A DNA stretch of 5,789 nucleotides from an uncultured Acidimicrobiales bacterium. Lineage in GTDB: Bacteria; Actinomycetota; Acidimicrobiia; Acidimicrobiales; Iamiaceae. A program made the position numbers and the translations under genes. A model generated the notes under the pieces. That model searched no databases and had not been told where the DNA came from. It saw only the letters and a list, made by a program, of their open reading frames with translations. Shown in pieces: positions 1 through 5,541 of this stretch (within the stretch, counting starts at the first letter, position 1; the number at the start of each line of letters is the position of its first letter). The stretch spans positions 1 through 5,789 of the forward strand of contig CALANQ010000128.1 of assembly GCA_937926025.1 (NCBI GenBank), given 5' to 3'.

Positions 1-1
1 C

Positions 2-565
2 CAGACCATCGACGAATCCAGCTTCGACGATTGGGACTGGGTGATGGGCGTCAACCTGCGGGGTCTGGTCCACGGCATCCGCTCGTTCGTGCCCCGGCTC
101 ATCGACGCCGGCCGGCCCAGCCACGTCATCGGCACCGCCTCGATCGCCGGCATCGTCGCGTCCGCGGCCTCGGCGGTGTACTGCACGTCGAAGTTCGCCG
201 CCGTCGGGCTGATGGAGAGCCTCCAGCACGACCTCGGCCTGGCCGGCGCCACCCACGTCGGCACCTCGGTGATCTGCCCCGGCATGGTCGCCACCAACAT
301 CGACCACGGCGATCGCAACCGCCCGAAGGACCTGGGCGACGCCACCGACACCGAGTCGTCCCACCTGGCCGGCGACAGCATCAGCCAGATCCTGGGCGAC
401 GGCGGCCTCGACCCGCTGGTCGGCGCCCGCCACGCCCTCAGCCAGGTGAAGGCCGGCCGGTTCTACGTGACCACCCACGAGGGCGACCTCTGGGACCGCC
501 TCGTCGGCAACCAGAACGACGACCGCCTCGCCGGCCGCCCCCCTCGCTTCCAGATGTACGAGTAG
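2..565 (+). CDS. Short-chain dehydrogenase/reductase (SDR), 5'-truncated by the window edge
   Basis: This is the C-terminal part of a classical SDR, an NAD(P)-dependent oxidoreductase; the Rossmann nucleotide-binding N-terminus lies left of the window. The visible frame opens with a helix ending W-V-M-G-V-N-L-R-G, containing the conserved SDR Asn. A serine at codon 140-142 lies in T-A-S-I-A-G. Thirteen residues later come Tyr (179-181) and Lys (191-193) in Y-C-T-S-K, giving the complete Ser/Tyr-xxx-Lys catalytic set. The P-G-M-V-A-T-N segment follows, which normally contacts the cofactor. The reading frame is open from base 2 to the TAG at 565. The substrate cannot be told: SDRs are very diverse, and nothing nearby links it to the importer locus. 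The fold is confidently assigned; the specific reaction is unknown. Confidence 0.9.
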   Translation, partial: QTIDESSFDDWDWVMGVNLRGLVHGIRSFVPRLIDAGRPSHVIGTASIAGIVASAASAVYCTSKFAAVGLMESLQHDLGLAGATHVGTSVICPGMVATNIDHGDRNRPKDLGDATDTESSHLAGDSISQILGDGGLDPLVGARHALSQVKAGRFYVTTHEGDLWDRLVGNQNDDRLAGRPPRFQMYE

Positions 566-623
566 CCGCTCCCGCTCCACGGCGCTGCCGCTGCCTGATC
601 GCCCTTGTGGGTGCGGGCTGCGC

Positions 624-636
624 CAGACTACCCCGC
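624..636 (+). promoter_or_regulatory. Possible -10 element of a leaderless kinase transcript
   Basis: CAGACT at 624-629 matches the actinobacterial -10 pattern (TANNNT, often TAGACT) except for its first base. It ends seven bases before the ATG at 637, where transcription would start on or next to the start codon. No Shine-Dalgarno sequence precedes that ATG, which fits a leaderless mRNA. No convincing -35 is visible. Confidence 0.25.
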
Positions 637-1356
637 ATGCCGGCGGGACTGGCCGGGACCCCCGAGCCGATCCGCAGCGAAGGTCGGGACCAGCTGCTGC
701 GGTCGATCGCGGAGGAGGTGGAGCCCGTGGGAGGGCCGCGGGTGCTGGTCGGCATCGACGGCCGATCGGGCTCCGGGAAGTCGACCTTCGGAGACGAGCT
801 CGCCGCCCTCTTGGAGGAGCGTGGGGCGACCGTCGTGCGGTCCACCATCGACAGCTTCCACCGCCCGCGCCACGAGCGCATGCGTCAGGGACCCGCATCG
901 CCCGACGGGTACTACGAGGACTCCCACCAGCTGGCCGTGGTCGCTTCCGAGCTGCTCGCGCCGTTCCAGAAGGGAGCCGACGAGGTGCTCATCAGCGCGT
1001 TCGACGAACCTGCCGACCGGGCCGATCGCCGCGTGGTCTCGGTGCCACCGGAGGCCGTCCTGGTGTTCGACGGCCTCTTCCTCCACCGCCCCGAGCTGGT
1101 CGGGTTCTGGGATCGGTCGGTGGTGCTCCACGCCGATCGACGGTGCGATGCGGCCTGGCTCGCCTACCTCGAGGGTGATCTCCCGGACGACCCCATCGCT
1201 CGGGCACGGGTCATCGATCAGCGCCTGGAGCGGGCTCGTTGGCCCCGGTACCGCCACGGCTGGCAGCGGTACGCGGATGCGGTGGGGTGGGTGGAGACGG
1301 CGATCCACATCGACAACGACGACCTCGCTGCGCCGAAGGTCGTCCCCACACCGTGA
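637..1356 (+). CDS. Uridine kinase-like P-loop nucleoside kinase
   Basis: This 239-residue cytosolic protein resembles the uridine kinase/phosphoribulokinase group of P-loop kinases, whose members phosphorylate uridine or cytidine with ATP in pyrimidine salvage. The Walker A motif G-R-S-G-S-G-K-S is at residues 42-49. A T-I-D-S-F-H-R-P stretch follows near 70-77, with Asp72 in the place of the catalytic Asp of uridine kinases (D-S-F-Y). Next come a G-Y-Y-E-D-S-H segment near 91-97 and a hydrophobic strand ending F-D-G (Walker B-like). The C-terminal I-D-N-D-D-L-A-A-P-K resembles the I-D-N-x-D-P-x-x-P ending of actinobacterial homologues. The ATG at 637 is preferred because homology begins soon after it. 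An in-frame GTG at 607 would add ten residues, and the frame further upstream is an out-of-frame shadow of the SDR gene. The nucleoside substrate is inferred from the family only. Confidence 0.75.
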   Translation: MPAGLAGTPEPIRSEGRDQLLRSIAEEVEPVGGPRVLVGIDGRSGSGKSTFGDELAALLEERGATVVRSTIDSFHRPRHERMRQGPASPDGYYEDSHQLAVVASELLAPFQKGADEVLISAFDEPADRADRRVVSVPPEAVLVFDGLFLHRPELVGFWDRSVVLHADRRCDAAWLAYLEGDLPDDPIARARVIDQRLERARWPRYRHGWQRYADAVGWVETAIHIDNDDLAAPKVVPTP

Positions 1357-1389
1357 ACCCGAAGCCGATCCTGCTCCGGAAGAGCCCCC

Positions 1390-1662
1390 TCAGCCGAGGA
1401 CGACGCGGCCGTAGGTGACGCAGAGGCCGGCGGCGTTGATGGCGACGATGGAACCGACCACGACGGCCGTCACCACCCGGGTCTTCAGGTCGCGACGGGT
1501 GGCGGTGGGGGCGGGCATGTACCAGTCGGCGATCAGCGGGTCCCGGCCGCTGGGGCTCCACGGGACGGCGTCGTCGGGGAGCTCGGCGTCGGCGGACGCG
1601 GCCAGCGCCAGGCGCTCGAGGTCCTCGTCGCTGATCGTCTCGGTGCCCGTCGTATCCGTCAT
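1390..1662 (-). CDS. Small single-span membrane protein of unknown function
   Basis: I do not recognise a named family for this 90-residue protein. Residues 1-40 are acidic and polar (S-D-E-D-L-E-R-L). A D-P-L-I-A-D-W-Y-M-P-A-P motif follows at 41-52, then a basic R-R-D-L-K-T-R patch at 56-62. One hydrophobic span runs over about 63-85 (V-V-T-A-V-V-V-G-S-I-V-A-I-N). The tail G-L-C-V-T-Y-G-R-V-V-L-G is short. The basic patch before the span suggests an N-terminus in the cytoplasm. The start is the ATG at 1662, preceded by a strong GGGAGGG ribosome-binding site; a longer reading of the frame would run back into the ATPase gene. It lies 118 bases downstream of the ATPase gene on the same strand, beyond a hairpin, so it may be a separate unit rather than a transporter subunit. 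The W-Y-M-P and G-L-C-x-T-Y-G motifs look like conserved signatures of small actinobacterial membrane proteins, but this is from memory and untested. Confidence 0.7.
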   Translation of the reverse strand: MTDTTGTETISDEDLERLALAASADAELPDDAVPWSPSGRDPLIADWYMPAPTATRRDLKTRVVTAVVVGSIVAINAAGLCVTYGRVVLG

Positions 1663-1668
1663 CGTCGG

Positions 1669-1698
1669 CCCTCCCGGTTCTCGGTGCGCCCCAGGGTA
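1669..1698 (-). promoter_or_regulatory. RBS and candidate -10 for the small membrane protein
   Basis: On the minus strand, GGGAGGG (1675-1669) lies six bases before the ATG at 1662 and fixes that start. TACCCT (1698-1693) fits the actinobacterial -10 pattern and would give a leader of about 25 bases. No clear -35 is visible. The RBS is solid; the promoter is tentative. Confidence 0.4.
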
Positions 1699-1717
1699 CG
1701 GCCGCCCCACGGCATTT

Positions 1718-1756
1718 CGGGTCACGCGTGCCGCCTCATGGCGCTCAGGTGACCCG
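1718..1756 (-). terminator. Hairpin after the ABC operon, possible terminator without a U-tract
   Basis: Perfect 8-base arms CGGGTCAC (1718-1725) and GTGACCCG (1749-1756) enclose a second perfect 4-base stem, CGCC (1732-1735) with GGCG (1740-1743), around a TCAT loop. The structure begins 25 bases past the ATPase stop codon and ends before the small gene's candidate promoter. That is where a terminator is expected. No T-run follows on the minus strand, so it would be a U-less actinobacterial-type terminator or an mRNA 3'-end stabiliser. A protein-binding dyad is the alternative. Confidence 0.4.
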
Positions 1757-1780
1757 AGTACGGGATGGTGGGGCCGGTCG

Positions 1781-2590
1781 TCAGGTGGCGAGGAGGTCGG
1801 CGAGCTCGTCTCGGAGGTCGAGGAACCGCGGGTCGCGCTTGGTGTTGGGGCCGCGGGCACCGCCGAAGGGGATGGCGATCTCGGCGGCGACGCGGCCCGG
1901 GCGGGCGGCCAGCACGTAGATGCGCTGCGAGAGGTAGATCGCCTCCTCGATGTCGTGGGTGACCATGAGGATGGTGGTGCCGGTGCGGTGCCAGAGGCTG
2001 AGCAGGAAGTCCTGCATGTGGCGCTTGGTCTCGGCGTCGAGGGCGCCGAACGGCTCGTCCAGCAGCAGCATGTCGGGCTCGGGGGCCAGGGCCCGGGCGA
2101 TGGCCACCCGCTGGCGCATGCCGCCCGAGAGCTCCTTGGGGAGGGCGTCGGCGAAGGTGGTCAGGCCCATGATGCCGAGCAGCTCGTCGACCCGTTCCTG
2201 GCGGCGGGCCTTGGGCCACCCGGCGGTCTCCAGTCCGAAGGCGATGTTGCGGGCCACGGACTTCCACGGGAACAGCGAGTACGCCTGGAAGACCATGCCC
2301 CGGTCGGCGCCCGGGCCGACGACCCGGTCGCCGTCGACGGTGACCATGCCCTCGGTGGCGGTCTCCAGGCCGGCCACGATCGACAGCAGGGTCGACTTGC
2401 CGCAGCCGGAGGCGCCCAGCAGGCAGACCAGCTCGCCCTGGTCGACGTGGAGGTCGACGTGCTCGAGGGCGGTGGTGGTCTGCTTGCGGCCGGCGAACAC
2501 CTTGGTGACGTCGTCGACCACCAGCTTGGGCGTGCCGGGCCGCAGCACATCGGCCAGGGTGGGCGTCGGGTCGGTCCCGGTGGCGCTCAC
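1781..2590 (-). CDS. ABC importer ATP-binding protein, NitT/TauT (SsuB/TauB) family
   Basis: This is the cytoplasmic ATPase that powers import through the neighbouring permease; two copies form the nucleotide-binding dimer. All motifs are intact in the 269-residue product: Walker A G-A-S-G-C-G-K-S at 59-66, Q-loop Gln102 in V-F-Q-A-Y-S-L-F-P-W, signature L-S-G-G-M-R-Q-R at 154-161, Walker B L-L-L-D-E-P at 175-180, D-loop G-A-L-D at 182-185 and switch His212 in V-T-H-D-I-E-E-A. The L-F-P-W and H-D-I-E-E-A-I-Y-L words are typical of nitrate/sulfonate/taurine-type ATPases. The start chosen is the GTG at 2590, which overlaps the permease stop as GTGA, the same arrangement as at the permease/binding-protein junction. 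An in-frame GTG at 2602 would add four residues. Neither start has a good ribosome-binding site, so translation is probably coupled to the permease. Family is certain; substrate follows from context. Confidence 0.95.
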   Translation of the reverse strand: MSATGTDPTPTLADVLRPGTPKLVVDDVTKVFAGRKQTTTALEHVDLHVDQGELVCLLGASGCGKSTLLSIVAGLETATEGMVTVDGDRVVGPGADRGMVFQAYSLFPWKSVARNIAFGLETAGWPKARRQERVDELLGIMGLTTFADALPKELSGGMRQRVAIARALAPEPDMLLLDEPFGALDAETKRHMQDFLLSLWHRTGTTILMVTHDIEEAIYLSQRIYVLAARPGRVAAEIAIPFGGARGPNTKRDPRFLDLRDELADLLAT

Positions 2591-3513
2591 GGGCGGGACC
2601 ACGGGGCGACCCGGTTGCGGACCTGGCGGAGCAGGACGTCACTCAGCAGCCCGATGACGCCGAAGGCGATGAGGATGGCGAACATGGCGTCGATGGCCCG
2701 GAACCGCTGGGAGCGGATCAGCTGGTAGCCGAGGCCGGACTGGGCGGCGAGCAGCTCCGCCACCACGAGCATGCTCCAGGCGGCGGCCAGGTTGATGCGG
2801 GCCACGTCGATGATGCCCGGCACCGAGTGGGGGAGGATGACCCGGCGCAGGATGCGCCACCGCCCGGCGCCCAACGTGTAGCTGGCGTTGATCATCTCCC
2901 GGGGCACGGCCCGGGCCACGTCGGCGGTCATCAGCACGTTGTAGAAGGCGGTGCCGACGACGATCAGCCAGATCTTCGGGCTCTCGTCGATGCCGAGCAG
3001 CAGCAGGAACAGCGGGATCAGCGCCGGCGCCGGGATGTAGCGGAGGAACCCGATCATCGGCTCGAAGAACGCGTCGACGGCGGCGAAGGTGCCGGTGGCG
3101 ATGCCCAGGACGATGCCGATCACCATGGAGATCCCGTACCCGATGAGGACCCGCTGGGCCGAGGCCCACAGGTCGGTCTGGAAGGTGCCGTCGCCGACCA
3201 TCTGGGTGAAGGCGCTCCAGCTCTCGCTCGGGGTGGCGATCAGCGCCGAGTCCCCCTGGGAGGACCAGAACCACAGGGCCAAGATGGCGAGGACGCCGAT
3301 GACGCCGAACCCGATCCGCCACGAGGCGGGCACCTCGGTGCGGATACCGAGCAGGCGGGAGGGCCGGCGGCCCCGCGTCCCCGGGGTGGCACCCTCCCCG
3401 GGGACGGCGGGGGCCGCGTCGCCCACCACGTCGGTCGCCACGTCGGTCACCGCATCGCCGGCCGCGGCGCGTGCGCCTGCGGGCCAGCTGCCGGCCTGGT
3501 CCACGGTGGTCAC
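2587..3513 (-). CDS. ABC importer permease, NitT/TauT (SsuC/TauC) family
   Basis: This is the integral membrane subunit of the importer and, as the only permease in the operon, presumably a homodimer. The 308-residue protein has a hydrophilic Ala/Asp/Gly-rich N-terminus of about 65 residues, then about six hydrophobic spans (near 66-84, 123-145, 160-176, 180-196, 235-256 and 277-296). The binding-protein-dependent permease loop is clear: N-A-S at 209-211 in the EAA position, Gly215, and V-I-L-P at 225-228. It couples to the ATPase. The usual E-A-A reads N-A-S, a common kind of variation. R-Y-I-P-A-P-A-L-I-P at 158-167 is characteristic of this family. The GTG start at 3513 overlaps the binding-protein stop (GTGA), indicating translational coupling. 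The long N-terminal tail has no motif I recognise; a start nearer residue 60 cannot be excluded, but would break the overlap. Confidence 0.93.
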   Translation of the reverse strand: MTTVDQAGSWPAGARAAAGDAVTDVATDVVGDAAPAVPGEGATPGTRGRRPSRLLGIRTEVPASWRIGFGVIGVLAILALWFWSSQGDSALIATPSESWSAFTQMVGDGTFQTDLWASAQRVLIGYGISMVIGIVLGIATGTFAAVDAFFEPMIGFLRYIPAPALIPLFLLLLGIDESPKIWLIVVGTAFYNVLMTADVARAVPREMINASYTLGAGRWRILRRVILPHSVPGIIDVARINLAAAWSMLVVAELLAAQSGLGYQLIRSQRFRAIDAMFAILIAFGVIGLLSDVLLRQVRNRVAPWSRP

Positions 3514-4565
3514 CCGTTGGCGTCCACGTAGGCCTGGGTGAACTGCGGAGCGAAGAGGCCGTCGAGCGGCGCCTCCTCCTCGACCAGCCCGGACTCCAGC
3601 AGGAACGGGTTGATCCGTCGGGCCATCTCGGGCAGCGACGTCGGGTCGCCCTCGCGGTCCTCGAAGGCGTCGAGGGCGGTCTTGGCGTCGAAGAGCGTGG
3701 TGCCGTCGGCGAGGTCGGCGTACTCCTCGGGGGTCAGGCCGGCCTTGTCGGCCATGATCGCCGTGGTGCCCTCGGGGTCCTCATCGAGGAGGTCGAGGGT
3801 GGCGTACCAGCCGTCCACCACCTTCTGGACGTCCTCGGGCCGGTCCTCGACCAGGCTGGTCTCCGCCACCAGGTGGTCGGGGATGACGCCGGGGAAGTCC
3901 GACGAGTCGAACAGGACGTGCGAGCCCTCCCGCTCCAGCGCCTGGACGGTGAACGGGGCGAACACGCCGACGCAGTCGAACTGGCCCTCGGCGAACCCGG
4001 CGGCGGCGGCATCGGTCTTGATGCCGACGAAGTCGATGTCGTCCTGGGTCATGTCTTCCTCGGCGAGCCCCTGCAGGAGGAGGAAGTGGTCGACCACGCC
4101 CTCCTCGGCACCGACCGTCTTGCCCTTCAGGTCCTCGACGGACTCGATGGACTCGTCGCAGATGATGGCGTCGTTGCCGGTGGAGTTGTCGCCCGCCACG
4201 ATGATGGTCTGGTCGCTGCCGGCGGCCACCCCGAAGAGGGTGTCGTTCAGGGTCTGGGCGTTGATGTCGACCTTGCCGGCGGCGAGGGCGTCGAGCGAGG
4301 CCGTGTAGTCGGTGAAGTAGACCATCTCGACGTCGACGCCGGCGTCGGCGAACACCTTCTCCTGCTCGGCGACGGTGAGCGGGAACCAGCCGGGCCAGGC
4401 GCTGTAGCCGATCTTGATGGTGTCGCCGCTGGCCTCGGACTTGGAGCCGCCGTCGCTGCCCCCGCTGCTGTCGGAGCCGCCGCTGCTGCCGCAGCCGGCG
4501 AGCAGGCCGGCGGCCAGCACCCCGGCGGTCAGCGTGGTGGCGATGCGTCGTGTGCCGTTCCTCAT
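3510..4565 (-). CDS. ABC importer substrate-binding lipoprotein, NitT/TauT (SsuA/NMT1-like); guanidine or urea-type substrate suspected
   Basis: This is the extracytoplasmic receptor of the importer, 351 residues long. The signal peptide has R-R near residues 6-7, a hydrophobic core at about 10-22 and lipobox L-L-A-G-C with Cys25 as the lipidated residue. A Ser/Gly linker spans 26-46. The mature domain starts with I-K-I-G-Y-S-A-W-P-G-W, and S-L-D-A-L-A-A-G-K-V-D follows at 90-100. G-N-D-A-I-I-C at 130-136 and D-L-K-G-K-T-V-G with G-V-V-D-H-F-L-L-L at 145-164 come next. The Y-S-x-W-P-G-W opening with G-N-D and V-D-H-x-L-L-L words resembles the binding proteins annotated as 'urea carboxylase-related ABC transporter', now linked to guanidine use. 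This is recalled likeness, not a search result. The ATG at 4565 has GGAAGGA five bases upstream. It is the first gene of the three-gene importer operon and has a palindromic operator about 120 bases upstream. Confidence 0.92.
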   Translation of the reverse strand: MRNGTRRIATTLTAGVLAAGLLAGCGSSGGSDSSGGSDGGSKSEASGDTIKIGYSAWPGWFPLTVAEQEKVFADAGVDVEMVYFTDYTASLDALAAGKVDINAQTLNDTLFGVAAGSDQTIIVAGDNSTGNDAIICDESIESVEDLKGKTVGAEEGVVDHFLLLQGLAEEDMTQDDIDFVGIKTDAAAAGFAEGQFDCVGVFAPFTVQALEREGSHVLFDSSDFPGVIPDHLVAETSLVEDRPEDVQKVVDGWYATLDLLDEDPEGTTAIMADKAGLTPEEYADLADGTTLFDAKTALDAFEDREGDPTSLPEMARRINPFLLESGLVEEEAPLDGLFAPQFTQAYVDANG

Positions 4566-4570
4566 GGCGG

Positions 4571-4577
4571 TCCTTCC
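4571..4577 (-). promoter_or_regulatory. Ribosome-binding site of the substrate-binding lipoprotein
   Basis: GGAAGGA on the minus strand ends five bases before the ATG at 4565. It confirms that start and is the only good ribosome-binding site in the three-gene importer operon; the two downstream genes rely on GTGA overlaps. Confidence 0.7.
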
Positions 4578-4620
4578 GGATTCGGGCGTGGCGGCGGGGA
4601 GACCACCAGCGGATGCTCGA

Positions 4621-4674
4621 ACGGTAAGGACGCTCTGTTTCCGGTTCGTTTCCGAGCTGCGAACGGGAAGTATC
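4621..4674 (-). promoter_or_regulatory. Candidate -10 elements of the importer operon
   Basis: Two hexamers on the minus strand could serve. GATACT (4674-4669) lies immediately downstream of the operator, so a bound repressor would cover the matching -35 region; its leader would be about 100 bases. TACCGT (4626-4621) would give a leader of about 50 bases. Neither has a consensus -35. Apart from these, the operator and the GAAAC repeats, I see nothing else in the 140-base gap between tetR and the lipoprotein gene, and in particular no recognisable riboswitch. Confidence 0.25.
4637..4652 (-). promoter_or_regulatory. GlnR-like half-site, GAAAC-n6-GAAAC
   Basis: On the minus strand GAAAC (4652-4648) and GAAAC (4641-4637) are separated by six bases, so they repeat every 11 bp, one helical turn. 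The nitrogen regulator GlnR of actinobacteria binds GTnAC-n6-GAAAC; this matches except for one base. A nitrogen-acquisition operon is a sensible target. The words could instead be degenerate half-sites of the adjacent TetR operator, whose arms also contain GTTTC/GAAAC. Confidence 0.25.
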
Positions 4675-4675
4675 G

Positions 4676-4696
4676 GTTTCGATTAGGTATCGAAAC
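4676..4696. promoter_or_regulatory. Palindromic operator A, probable TetR-family binding site before the importer operon
   Basis: Perfect 8-base inverted repeat: GTTTCGAT (4676-4683), spacer TAGGT, ATCGAAAC (4689-4696). The same arms and spacer length recur at 5539-5559, and the two copies flank the tetR gene. It sits nine bases beyond the tetR stop codon and about 110 bases upstream of the lipoprotein start, next to a candidate -10. A dyad of this size at a promoter is typical for a TetR-family dimer. Binding by this particular regulator is inferred from position and duplication. Confidence 0.8.
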
Positions 4697-4705
4697 TCGA
4701 CCCGG

Positions 4706-5422
4706 TCAGGAGGCGACGGGTCCCAGGTCAGCGGCCTCGCGCTGGATCTGCGGCAGCTGCGACGCGTCGGCGAGCAGCCCTCCGACCACCAGGTCCGCCA
4801 GCTGCGAACCGATGGCCTCGACCTTCCACCGGGAGCCGAGGCGGTACCAGTTCTGCACCCCTTCGTCGTTGGAGAGCACGGTGAGCGCGGTGAGCTTGGG
4901 GTCGACGGATCGGAGCTGGCCGTCGGCGGTGCCGCGGCGGATGATGCGGGCCAGCTGCCGCTCGAGGGACTCCCGCTCCTTCCAGTACGAGGCGAACTCG
5001 ACGGGGTCGCGCACGGCGATGCGGTGGATGTCGTTGATGTCGAACGGGAGGGCGCACAGGGCGGCCACGTCGGCTTGGACGTACCGGTACAGCTGGGCCG
5101 CCGCGCTGCCGCCATCGTCGGTGACCTGCTTGATCAGCTCCAGCGGCACCACGTTGGCCCGGGCCACGAGCGCGGCGAGGATCTCCTCCTTGCGGCGGAA
5201 GTAGTAGTAGAGCGACGACTGCTTCAGGCCCACCTCGGCGGCGTTGCGGCTCATCGGCGTGCCGCCCACGCCGAGCTCGCCGATCAGCCGGCTGGCGGCC
5301 GCCAGGATCTCGTCGGTTGGGTCGCCGGTGACGGCGCGGGCGTCGGCGCGCGGCCGCCCGGCGCGGCGGGGTGCTTCGGCGCGGGCGTCGGCTCCCGGTT
5401 CGGGTCGTGCGTCGTCGGCCAC
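4706..5422 (-). CDS. TetR/AcrR-family transcriptional regulator, probable repressor of the importer and DUF1989 operons
   Basis: This 238-residue DNA-binding protein has a polar Ala/Arg/Asp-rich N-terminus (1-33) containing A-G-R-P-R. The TetR DNA-binding domain follows at about 35-85: D-E-I-L-A-A-A-S-R-L-I, then a helix-turn-helix ending L-K-Q-S-S-L-Y-Y-Y-F (66-75), with R-R-K-E-E-I-L at 76-82. The remainder is helical and divergent, as expected for a ligand-binding and dimerisation domain. The GTG start at 5422 is chosen because TACGAT lies six bases upstream and no ribosome-binding site is present, suggesting a leaderless mRNA. The open frame continues to 5638 but would overlap operator B and the start of the divergent gene. 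It lies upstream of the importer operon on the same strand and divergent from the DUF1989 gene, with matching operators on both sides. The effector is unknown; guanidine, a pathway intermediate or a nitrogen metabolite are guesses. Confidence 0.93.
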   Translation of the reverse strand: MADDARPEPGADARAEAPRRAGRPRADARAVTGDPTDEILAAASRLIGELGVGGTPMSRNAAEVGLKQSSLYYYFRRKEEILAALVARANVVPLELIKQVTDDGGSAAAQLYRYVQADVAALCALPFDINDIHRIAVRDPVEFASYWKERESLERQLARIIRRGTADGQLRSVDPKLTALTVLSNDEGVQNWYRLGSRWKVEAIGSQLADLVVGGLLADASQLPQIQREAADLGPVAS

Positions 5423-5428
5423 CGGGCG

Positions 5429-5434
5429 ATCGTA
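5429..5434 (-). promoter_or_regulatory. Candidate -10 of a leaderless tetR transcript
   Basis: TACGAT on the minus strand (5434-5429) fits TANNNT and ends six bases before the GTG at 5422, so transcription would begin at or next to the start codon. There is no ribosome-binding site, in agreement. The -35 region is not convincing. It lies over 100 bases from operator B, so simple steric autorepression is not obvious. Confidence 0.4.
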
Positions 5435-5468
5435 CCGAGGTGGGGGAGCGCGGTCGGGGTTCGCTCCC

Positions 5469-5484
5469 GTTTCGGTCGTGTGAA
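5469..5484 (+). promoter_or_regulatory. GlnR-like half-site in the tetR/DUF1989 intergenic region
   Basis: GTTTC (5469-5473), six bases, then GTGAA (5480-5484). This is the reverse orientation of the GlnR pattern GTnAC-n6-GAAAC with a single mismatch at the last base. It lies about 65-80 bases upstream of the presumed start of the DUF1989 transcript, a usual activator distance. The motif is short and degenerate, so chance occurrence is possible. Confidence 0.22.
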
Positions 5485-5512
5485 CAGGTGGCCCGATGGG
5501 TTGCGCTCCCGG

Positions 5513-5541
5513 CTGTTTGCGGAGACGATCACCGGTACGTT
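5513..5541 (+). promoter_or_regulatory. Candidate promoter of the DUF1989 gene
   Basis: TACGTT (5536-5541) fits the actinobacterial -10. CTGTTT (5513-5518), a weak -35, lies 17 bases upstream. The -10 overlaps the left arm of operator B and the start site would fall near 5548, inside the dyad, so a bound repressor would block this promoter. Confidence 0.4.

Noticed and set aside
31..636. N-terminal extension of the kinase frame across the SDR gene
   Set aside because: The translated extension is Arg/Pro/His-rich shadow of the SDR reading frame; kinase homology begins only after 637.
1373..1385. Hairpin GCTC/GAGC between the convergent kinase and small membrane protein genes
   Set aside because: Only four base pairs and no T-run on either strand; too weak to call a terminator.
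1415..2728. Long open frame on the + strand opposite the ATPase
   Set aside because: It runs antisense to the ATPase with all ABC motifs and to the small membrane protein with its ribosome-binding site. The translation has no recognisable domain and looks like a GC-rich shadow.
2587..4565. Taurine, alkanesulfonate or nitrate importer as a firm assignment
   Set aside because: The family name alone suggests these substrates, but no dioxygenase, monooxygenase or nitrate reductase gene is visible, whereas a guanidine-pathway gene is. Substrate left as suspected only.
4637..4654. GTTTCCG direct repeat as a third TetR operator
   Set aside because: It shares only GTTTC with the dyad arms, is a direct rather than inverted repeat and lacks the 5-base spacer. 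Kept only as a possible GlnR-like site.
4566..4705. Guanidine-I (ykkC) riboswitch before the importer
   Set aside because: Looked for because of the pathway; none of the conserved core words or the paired arrangement could be recognised. The only strong structure is the DNA dyad at 4676-4696.
3471..5204. Very long open frame on the + strand
   Set aside because: It is antisense to the permease start, the whole binding protein and most of tetR, all of which have clear family motifs. Its composition is low-complexity (G, V, E, L, D), as expected when a GC-rich gene is read on the opposite strand.
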